Below, piece after piece: positions 55,835 through 64,000 of a stretch of 64,000 bases of DNA. A program made the translations under genes and the position numbers. Positions within the stretch are counted from its first letter, which is position 1. Each line of letters begins with the position of its first letter. The notes beneath the pieces are model-generated. The model did no database searches. It saw only the letters and a program-made list of their open reading frames with translations, and had not been told where the DNA came from. The stretch covers positions 10,854,640-10,918,639 of the forward strand of contig OX393581.1 in the NCBI GenBank assembly GCA_947652605.1, in the 5' to 3' direction. This stretch comes from Elmis aenea. Its lineage: Eukaryota > Arthropoda > Insecta > Coleoptera > Elmidae.

Positions 55835-56637
55835 TCTACAGGGTGAGTCATTAGTGGCGGATCGGTCGATTGTGGCTAAACGGTTTGAGATATAAAGTTG
55901 ATTCAAACGGTATTCCATACAGTTTTTTCTTCCGAACACGATAAAAATATTTTCAAATATACAGGGTGAGTGACCTCTCTGGAACCAATAGCAACTTTTA
56001 TATTTCAAATACAACACCCCATTTTTTATTTAATATTCTTGACCGCCTTCATTTTAGCTTTACATCGATATAAAATAGTACAGGTTTTTATGCGGTATTG
56101 TCACTAAAAAAAATTATTTTCAAAATTTTTCCAGGTTTTAAGTCTTTATTTAAAAAATTCTCCTGAAGTCATTTTTCGAAGCACAGAGTTGTAATTTGGT
56201 AAGGACATGCAGAAAACATTGCTCTATTAGCTTGATACGAATAAGTTTGAATCACGCATACAGGTGTTCATAAAAAGGTGGCAACTTTCCTGATTTTCAA
56301 AAGCTCGTAATTCAATTTTTTTAAAGGCAAACCCCTGTATTTCTTATATCATCGAATTCGTCTTTAAGAGGGCTTCATTTTTTGTTAAGTATGTCCTATA
56401 CCCAAAACTCATACTTTTCAAGATATTCGACATTTTTTTTTCCTAATCGTTATTAAAGCAAATAGGATGGAAATCGAAAAAACTAACTGTTCACTTCCTA
56501 ATTTTACCGCTCCTCTTTAGGGGGGTGTAACTCCTAAAGGATACGTCTAAGGAAAAAATGTTATATAAAAGTCCCCCCTTAATTTTCGATAAAGAATCAA
56601 CTCCTGAATTTTTTCGCAAAATTTAAGAAACACCCTG
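55835..56637. repeat. Mixed fragments of CAGGGTG-type elements
   Basis: CAGGGTGAGTCATTAGTGGC at 55841 and CAGGGTGAGTGACCTC at 55961 look like two left ends. 56490-56637 (ACCGCTCCTCTTTAGGGGGG to TTTAAGAAACACCCTG) is one arm of the foldback family at 32479-33128, including the 55-bp piece missing from that element's right arm. No matching left arm was found. Confidence 0.6.
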
Positions 56638-56639
56638 TA

Positions 56640-58060
56640 CATATTTCACATTTCTTTTACTATTACAGTCACTTAGAGATAAATTAATCAGAGTTTTTTA
56701 ATTCATACGCTGAATAAACAAGTGCTAATATTTTTTGCATAGCATGCTTAGTTAAAGAATATAGCAAGGTTTTCTTATGGACACTATATTGAACTTTTAT
56801 TGGTTTAGATAAAACTTAGTGTTCTGTTTTTAATGAGCTATTGTGACGCACCATTTGGCATCAATTATTTTTATTTTACACCAATGTTATTCAATTTACT
56901 TTTAAATGAATAACATGGAACAAATACTGACGCATCATTTACCAAATCATGTAACCCTTCAAAAGGACTGAAACAAAACTATTTGTTCTGCAACACTATT
57001 TATATGATTTAAAATAAGTTATACGTTACTGTTTTCCAATTTAACCGATACTATATCTTTTGATATTAAGCGTAATACTGAGCTGAATTAAATCGACCAC
57101 CACATACAATTGTGCACGCTTTTCTCCCGTAATTCAGACAGTATTTCCCGTACATTATGCACTAACCTAGACTCCTATTCAATATGCGCAGTTAGTTTTC
57201 AATGGACGACATATAATGTGAACCTACCTCAATTATCTGTGACCGGAATAGGTGAATTGTCGCTTCATCGTACAGCGTTCTCACTAATCCTTGACCGTCT
57301 ATCCCAATAACATGTTTCAATTGCATTATACATATGTTGTAATGTTCAATTACGTTACATACATCGTGCAATCAATTTACACAAACTCAACAACCTGCTA
57401 GTTTACCTTCATTATAGCTTTTATGAATCACTTGCTGTTAAAAGTCTCATTTGAGCAAAACCACCAAAAGAACTAAATAAGAACATGAAAGCTCAAATTT
57501 ATACCTGATCAATTAGTCAATTATTTTGATAATTAATTTTAATATTTTACGTCAATTTTATTTCGCTTGCTGTTTCCAAACTATCCATGCATGAGTAAGT
57601 AATTGATATCGCACTACAAATTAATTAAAACATTACAAAACTGGCATGAATAAATTTCGTGGCTTAATGAGTTTGTTTTCCGCCGATAACGACAGTGATT
57701 ATCACAAGCGCGGTAACATTTTGTATTGTAAAATTTTTGATGCAAGCGTAAATCTGCACATCCCTGAATATGTTTTCATTTATAGGAGCACGTACTTTTA
57801 TGAACATTCGTCAATAACTTTTCAGTTAGGATAACGCATGATTTTCTAAAAACATCCCTGAAGCAAAGCTGCAAAACTGCAAAAGAACCTCACACTTCAA
57901 CTTCAACAACCAATCACAAACTATTAGGCCCGACGTGGTTTAATCCCGGAGTTAATCCCAGGTTTCACTTTTATGCAATAGGGCCTTAACGTAGCGTTAA
58001 AGCAACATATTGTAACGGACCGTTCTGTATACAGGCCGCACGGTTGGGGAAGAGTACTTA
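56640..58060. other. Non-coding stretch
   Basis: Small palindrome GTTATTCAATTTACTTTTAAATGAATAAC at 56887-56915. No gene recognised; ORFs at 57110 and 57646 match nothing. Confidence 0.4.
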
Positions 58061-58069
58061 TTACTCTTA

Positions 58070-58461
58070 AGCTGGATCCACATCAATAAAAATGTATGTT
58101 GTATTTTGTATTTCAAATTCAACACAAACATTTGCGGCGCAAATTTAAATCTGGTTAAGTATTTTACCACGTAAATAGTTATCTTGTGCGTTGAACGGAC
58201 GAATCCGCTTGTGCACGTTTGTTTATGCAGAACAATGCACTCAAAATCAAGTCCACATTGACACGACTGTGTGGCGCAAATCTCTTTGAAGTTGGCTTAA
58301 AACCGACAGCACGATGGATAGCGTGCGTTGTTCGTCACGAAATTATTTGCGTGCATTTCTATGCGACGCATAGTCTACACAAAAAAAAAATTCGACGCAC
58401 ACGAGCAAATTTGTGTCAAATACAACGCACAACGCAAATTTTTATTGGTGTGGATCCAGCT
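58070..58461. mobile_element. MITE with AGCTGGATCCACA ends and TTA duplication
   Basis: Left AGCTGGATCCACATCAATAA, right inverted TTATTGGTGTGGATCCAGCT. TTA lies outside both ends (58067-58069, 58462-58464). The interior is rich in GCGCAAAT and ACGCA motifs. A 3-bp TTA duplication fits PIF/Harbinger-type insertion, but that is inference only. The ORF overlapping it is a shadow. Confidence 0.85.
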
Positions 58462-58465
58462 TTAT

Positions 58466-60380
58466 ATGTGTTGCTAATTATGGCTCGTGATCGTCTTTGT
58501 ATGATGGTTGGACCCTCAAAAGTTGTTTTACGTAATACACACGTCTAGAGCAATTATTACACAGTCAGAAACAAATAAAACAACAAACTCCATTAATTTG
58601 CGACCGGCTGTACATTTCTCGGTGGTCGATTCTTAACTAGCTAAGCGCGACTGTCCCAAGGTTTTAGTTCTTGTTGCTAGCCCTTTTTTATTGTAGTTTC
58701 ATCTTTGTCATTCTTTCCTATAAACACATATTTGTGCGAGTAGTGTGTTCTACTCATGATGTACAACTTTATCAACAAATCGTTTGTTGATGGACGAAAC
58801 TCAAATGCTGGCGTTGTAGGACCCAAGTTATGACCGTAATATTTTAACGTTAATGTGTTTTACTAAAGTTGAAATCGTCATGCCTTGGCCCTTTTGAAGT
58901 GTTACCTGTTTTAGTAACTGATACACCAGCATTTGTTGCAATGCTATTCATTAAAAAGTAAATGAAATAACATTGAAGTAAAATAGAATAATTGATCTCA
59001 GGCGGGGTGTCACAATACATACAAAGTTAAAAGGTATTGGCGATTTTCACTAATGATAAACATTTATCAAGCTAAAGTTTGACACCAAAATTTCTAAGAT
59101 AAGCTGCAAAACATCTTGTCCTTTGAATTTTAGCTTCATGATTTTAAATGAATAAGGTAGCACGAATCACAAAAATCATATACATTGGTGTCGTGATTCA
59201 AGTTAACGTCGTTTAAGAGTCCGTAAGGATCAGAATTATATGACACAATGTAATCATGCGACTCTGGATTTATGATGCACGGCTATCGTGAGTTACAGAA
59301 ATTAAAAACGAAAACAAAATGAATGGTTTTTGGAAGCGATGAGCATAAAACAAATCGTCAACTTTATAGGTCATAAAAAGAAACAAAAACGCTGTGAAGA
59401 AACAAAAGAACGCTCTAGGAACATAAAAGCGAATAAAGCAAAAGAAGCATTCTCTCAGGGGATAGAAAAATAATTTGATAAATATTGACGAGTATGGACA
59501 ATCTTGACCACAACTATGTTGCTTCTTAAAAATTCAGATTCTAGAAAAGGATGAAAACAATACAAGAAACACATCAAGCTGGTTAGCCACACGTACTAGA
59601 TTCGTTAAAAAGAATTCTCGTAACACATATCAACAAAGTAATAACTGTTTTTAAGTTAAGAATAAACATAAACTGCAAAGCTTTTCTTTCTTTTTTTTGG
59701 GGGGGGGGGTTGTTTGGCATTGGACTGTAGTCCATCAGCCACAGATATTTTTCAACGACCCAAATATTAATTCGCTGGGTAATAAAAAAGTTCTGGAGTG
59801 TCAACTGTGTTTCATAACAGAAATCTATTGACGAATTGCAGTTTCATTTAATTTTTAAAGTCGATTTTCTCAAAACGATCCACATGTGAAATGGAATTTG
59901 CTTCCTCATATTTCTAAAAACCTAATTTAGTATGCTACATCTCAAAATAAGACTCTCGTGCTTATCTCCACCAAGTGATGGATGAGTAGTCGTTAAAGAA
60001 AAATCTCTCACTGTTTTTATCGACATACGTTTTACCCTAAACAAGTGGAAGGTATTTTTTACATGAAGTAATGAATCTAACGACTGCTCCTCGCTTTGAG
60101 AGTCTGTTCGGGGTAGTGCAACTCTACCCACCTAATAGCAAGTTGAAGTATACCTGTTGACGAACATTATCACCTGAGATCGTGGGAAACCGCCTCTGAC
60201 AAACTTATTTCAAGTAGTAATCGGTTGGCGAACGTAAACTTTTTACACCTACGGCTTTTGTAATTATTGTTTTTCATTTCTTTAGGAAAACCAGCAGAGG
60301 CACCCAATATAATTAATTTTTTAGATTCGTAGCATAATTTAATATATTTGTGGAAACGCAAAGACATTTTTCCGCAAGAA
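58466..60380. other. Non-coding stretch
   Basis: No gene recognised. A T-run followed by ten G lies at 59690-59710; CAAATGCTGG (58804) and CCAGCATTTG (58925) form a small inverted pair. Confidence 0.4.
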
Positions 60381-60383
60381 ATA

Positions 60384-60510
60384 TGCAGGGTGTATGTTTT
60401 AGCATGAAGAATAAGATCTCGTAAACCGTTAACAGATGGAAAAGATGGTCAAAGTAATAAATTTGTGCGTTTTTCCGAGATCCCAATATTTTTCATGTTG
60501 AAAGCAATTA
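60384..60510 (+). repeat. Left-end fragment of a CAGGGTG-type element
   Basis: CAGGGTGTATGTTTTAGCAT and GATCTCGTAAACCGTT resemble 40704-40765. No right end found. Confidence 0.5.
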
Positions 60511-60548
60511 AAAGAAAAACTAGGTAAAAATCAGCTATAATTTTTCTA

Positions 60549-61863
60549 AATAAAGGGTTTTCCAATAAAAATGATATGATTTTTAAATGAAATTTTAACC
60601 ATGGTTAAGATGTTATAAATGTCAATAGTTGTCATTTGTATTGACTATAACCTTACAATTCATCATGGTTAAATACACCCTTCAAGAACGTTTGGTTATT
60701 ATCCAAAAGTTTTATGAAAACAGACGTTTTTTTGTAAACACTCAACGTGCACTTCGCGAAGACTATGGTCCACATAATCGCCCTTCTGTGCTTGCTATTC
60801 GTAGAATCGTTGAAAAATTTGAAAGGGATTTTACTATTTGCGATGCGAAAACACCAACAAGACGTCGAAATGCAAGAAGTGAAGAGAACATTGCTGCTGT
60901 AAGAGATAGTGTTGAAGAGGTTCCAAATTTATCTATTTATTTCTCGTCGTGCTCAAGAATTAGGGCTCAGAAGAACGACCACGTGGCGTATTTTGCGAAA
61001 AGACTTGAATTTACACCCGTATAAGGTTGTATTGACTCAAGAACTGAAGCCACTTGACCATCGTAAGCGCCGTGACTTTGCTGCTTGGGCTTAAGAGCAA
61101 CTTGAAACGAATCGTAATTTTGGGCATAAAATTATCTTCTCAGATAAAGCTCATTTCTGGTTGAGTGGATTTGTTAACAAACAAAATTGTCGTTTTTGGT
61201 GTGAAAACAATCCACAAGAGATTCACGAGAAGCCCTTGCATTCGCAAAAGGTCACTGTATGGTGTGGTTTATGGCATGGTGGCATCATCGGATCATTTTG
61301 TTTCCAAAACGAGACAGGAGATGCAGTTACCGTGACTGGTGAGCGGTACCGGTTAATGTTAACAGATTTTTTGTGGCCAAATTTAGCTCAAATTGATTTA
61401 GAAGACATGTGGTTCCAACAAGATGGTGCCACATGTCACACTGCTAATGCCACTATCGACCTATTGCAAGAACAGTTTGGTGAAAGGATAATTTCAAGAA
61501 ATGCAACTGTTAGTTGGCCTCCAAGAAGTTGTGATTTAACTCCTTTAGATTACTTCTTGTGGGGTTATTTGAAATCTAGGGTCTATGCAAACAAACCAAG
61601 AACCCTTGATGAATTACGATTAAACATCGAACGCTGCATTCGTGACATTAGGCCCGAGTTATTGCACAAAGTTCTCGAAAATTGGCTTAAACGAATCCGC
61701 TCGTGTGCACAGAGTCGAGGTGGACACTTAAGTGACGTGTTATTCAAAACATAATGTAATATGCTGTGCTTCAAATTAATATAAAAAGTTTGTTTGTATC
61801 TAAAATAGTTTTTATTTTGTTGTATCGTTAAATCATATCGTTCTTAATGGAAAACCCTTTATT
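60549..61863 (+). mobile_element. Mariner-like transposon, near full length
   Basis: Inverted ends AATAAAGGGTTTTCCA (left) and TGGAAAACCCTTTATT (right), with further pairing of TGATATGATTT with AAATCATATCG. TA lies outside both ends (60547-60548, 61864-61865); a slightly shorter TIR starting at the inner TA is also possible. At about 1.3 kb it has the usual length of a complete mariner. It carries a transposase frame with two clear lesions. Confidence 0.9.
60665..61754 (+). pseudogene. Mariner-like transposase, two lesions
   Basis: The natural start is ATG 60665 (MVKYTLQERLVIIQKF), giving the N-terminal DUF4817-type helix, then RPSVLAIRRIVEKFE and the second HTH (SRRAQELGL...TTTWRILRKDL). 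Lesion 1: TATT is duplicated in CTATTTATTTCT near 60935, shifting the frame; removing 4 bp leaves a length divisible by three from 60665 to the stop. Lesion 2: TAA at 61092 after RRDFAAWA. The DDE core is intact: IIFSDKAHFWLS (first Asp), MWFQQDGATCH (second Asp) and WPPRSCDLTPLDYFLWGYLK (third Asp), with 36 residues between the second and third. The C-terminus ends LSDVLFKT at 61754. About 361 codons if undamaged, the usual family size. Confidence 0.9.
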
Positions 61864-61866
61864 TAC

Positions 61867-62560
61867 AATTTTTTGCACCAAACACCAAATCGCTTAAACG
61901 AACTAAACAAAGCTCGAATTTTTATTTCCGTTATGTTCATGTTAGTCATTTCCAATATTTTGTTTTTCAACATCGCATGCAATTTCCCGTTTTGATCGTA
62001 CAGAGTATTTATTACTGATGAACACGGTTCCAATCTACTTTTTTGTTGCATATACTCTCGAAACGCATCAAAAATATAATAAATTTTCAATCAGTTTTGA
62101 CCGGTACGGTATAGCCGTGTTCAGGGACGAAACGGAAGTACAATCCGGATCGAGCGGATGTCGGACTTCCCGCGACCAAGTATAATCGAAATCTGCACAA
62201 CCTTTTATGTCGCTTAATCTAAAATCAGAACCAAGAAAAGGACTTCCATTAATAATGTCTTACTGGATATCGGCTAACACAATACTGTGAAATTTAAAAG
62301 ACACTCGAGTAGTTCTTAGAATTCACTATTGTTATTATATTGAATTTCATATTAAATAGATTACTGTGGTTATTGCTTTGAGGTTTACATAAAAGTAATG
62401 ATGTATTCCTTTAATAAAATAGAGCATGGACTTTTGCTATTTGATTATCTTAGCCCAGTACATGTTCATCATCTCTAAAGGATAATATTATATGCGCCAA
62501 AACATACAGTACTGAAATGAAAAGACGAACAATTACCCAGTTGACATCTGTGAATTTATT
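61867..62560. other. Non-coding stretch with one repeat fragment
   Basis: 62120-62260 (ACGAAACGGAAGTACAATCC and TAATCTAAAATCAGAACCAA) looks like a divergent third relative of the repeats at 5890 and 42541. The rest shows nothing. Confidence 0.4.
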
Positions 62561-62564
62561 TCTC

Positions 62565-63660
62565 TTAAAAGAAACTAACATACACACTAAAACATGTTGA
62601 TTTACCACGGTATGCGTTATGTAAGTGTTCGAAGTGTACACCACCTCGCTGTAGACAGACAGTGTTTACATCGTTCAAACAGATTCTCAAACATATCCCG
62701 GAACAAAGGTTGCTGCGAAATGAGACGATTTTCTCGCGTAATTCAGGCACAGTTCTTGGCGGATCTTCACAGTGCACACTCTTCTTTAACATGCCCCACA
62801 AGTAGGCTTCAGGTGGTGTAAGATCGGGGGAATGGGACGGGTATGGAAAATCAGTACCACGTGAAATGATTCGTCCTGGAAATTTTCCTGTAGCATGGTT
62901 AGAGATTCTCGAGTGGTATGGCTGGTCGCCCCGTCCTGTTGATACTACTATCTACTCATGTTAAGACTCTTGCCCAACAGAACCTTCTCAAATCCTGAAG
63001 AGACGGTCCGATCACCATGTCTCTGTAGCGTTTTTGGGTGACGGTAAGAGCATTGCCTTCCTCATCCTCAATGAAAAAGGGGTCTAATGCCCGTACTCAT
63101 AGTCGATACTTCGTTCGATCTTCGACTTGAGAGCGACTCAAGTCTTCCATTGCATTCCATAGTCGTTACTTCTACCTTAAGCGTTACTTCACACGTACTT
63201 GGCAGCTACTTTACTCAAGTCGGGTGCAAACCAACCTTGAGTCGTGCTTGCGGTAACTCTGGCCTCTCATTTTCAATACAATTCTCTATTTGATCACCTA
63301 TTTTTATGTTGTAATGATATTGTATTTGTACACGGTGCGGGAAGTGAATCAAAATGAATGATCGGGAGGATAATTTATTAGAGTTTATAGAACTCGTAGA
63401 TTTAGATCAATAATTTTTTATTATATATTGTAATATAATTAATTTCAAAATTTACTTGTTGAGTGGGTGTAGCTTTTATAATAATATTATAAATAATTGC
63501 AATTAATTAGTTGTTATGAGTACGGGCATAATATACTTCAAATTTCAAACTTGCTCCGCCTTCACGACCACTTTTGTATGAGCGGAAATAATACCCAACT
63601 ATGAATACTTTTTCCTCTAGAGACCCATTTCTAACAACGATTGCATAACACAACTTCCTT
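62565..63660 (-). pseudogene. Second mariner-like transposase relic, split by a MITE
   Basis: Minus strand. The N-terminal piece (about 63640-63540) reads SLEEKVFIVGYYFRSYKSGR then EGGASLKFE, the first HTH. The MITE 63088-63528 follows. Beyond it come DPFFIEDEEGNALTVTQKRY then RDM, QQDGATSHTTRESLTMLQEN, FPGRIISRGTDFPYPSHSPD and LTPPEAYLWGMLKKSVHCED, with a terminal GGVHFEHL near 62600. The second and third catalytic Asp regions are intact with 36 residues between them, as in 60665-61754, but the first Asp region is gone (internal deletion at the MITE position). One frameshift near 62945. A different subfamily from the element just upstream. Confidence 0.85.
63088..63528. mobile_element. MITE with TGCCCGTACTCATA ends and TAA duplication
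   Basis: TGCCCGTACTCATA at the left and its exact inverse TATGAGTACGGGCA at the right; TAA outside both ends (63085-63087, 63529-63531). Inserted in the mariner relic 62565-63660. A 3-bp TAA duplication would suit PIF/Harbinger; the interior has no coding capacity. Confidence 0.85.
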
Positions 63661-63664
63661 TTCA

Positions 63665-63850
63665 TTGCTGATAACACGTACAGCTGGAGCTATGTTCTTT
63701 CCTCAAACAAATATGCACGTTCTAGCTGCTTGAGTTTCAGTACTGTATATTTTGGCGCATACCGTAATTGTAAAGCCATTTTTCACTAAAGATCGTTCGG
63801 GTATCGACTCATAGATTGTTACATCTGGTTATCAAATTGGCCACTAAAAC
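63665..63850. other. Non-coding spacer
   Basis: Nothing recognised. Confidence 0.35.
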
Positions 63851-63851
63851 C

Positions 63852-63919
63852 ACATTTTGTTTTTCTCTGATTCTACAGCTCAATCATATTTTGTTTTTCT
63901 CTGATTCTACAGCTCATCT
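63852..63919. repeat. Tandem duplication, two units of 34 bp
   Basis: ATTTTGTTTTTCTCTGATTC begins at 63854 and again at 63888, each followed by TACAGCTCA. Confidence 0.92.
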
Positions 63920-64000
63920 AATACAAAAACAAGCAAAAAATAAAATGTAACATATTCTGCATTTTGTTTCATTCAATGTTTACTTGTATTACCAACAATA

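Noticed and set aside
58219..58548. 109-codon plus-strand frame
   Set aside because: Most of it lies within the TTA-flanked MITE 58070-58461 and follows the repeat's own motifs, so it is a chance frame.

Overview
The window looks like intergenic or intronic DNA from an insect. It is strongly AT-rich, has no operon-like gene packing, and carries a dense layer of class I and class II transposable elements of families typical of insects: RTE-, Jockey- and CR1-like LINEs, mariner-like elements with a DUF4817-type helix-turn-helix, hAT, piggyBac, and long-armed foldback MITEs. The mix would suit a beetle, but that is only an impression. No conserved multi-exon host gene was recognised. The best host-like coding candidate is a single ATG-to-stop ORF of 124 codons at 48047-48421.

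Layout. 1-8100: a TA-flanked MITE (411-616), a foldback element carrying the N-terminus of a mariner-like transposase (1324-2310), a decayed hAT transposase C-terminus (4461-4760), an RTE-type 3' end (about 5085-5580) and a MITE relic (5890-6165). 8100-9540: two decayed RTE reverse-transcriptase fragments. 11170-14940: a cluster of TA-flanked MITEs and foldback elements, one inserted in the arm of another. 15700-20350: a hAT MITE, an RTE tail and a 5'-truncated LINE. 21200-22330: a hAT element with a perfect 8-bp target duplication and a foldback element nested inside it. 24650-25860: a TIR repeat split by a young LINE; its uninterrupted relative is at 45625-46100. 26960-36400: hAT MITEs, a Jockey-like relic, a foldback element, a mariner deletion derivative, and an RNase H-bearing LINE inside an RTE relic. 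38100-42800: more LINE tails and a foldback element carrying a mariner C-terminus. 45050-52490: a second hAT copy, LINE tails, the ORF candidate, an RTE relic, the RNase H LINE again (twice) and a piggyBac remnant. 53600-64000: MITE fragments, a TTA-flanked MITE, an almost full-length mariner with two obvious lesions (60549-61863), and a second mariner relic split by a TAA-flanked MITE.

Nothing here indicates a set of genes acting together. The interest lies in the nesting, which gives relative insertion ages and in one case an empty-site comparison, and in foldback elements that keep opposite ends of mariner-like transposases, suggesting they arose as deletion derivatives. All assignments come from reading the sequence and recalled family motifs; no database search was run. 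ORFs that only begin at TTG, CTG or GTG and match nothing were not treated as genes.
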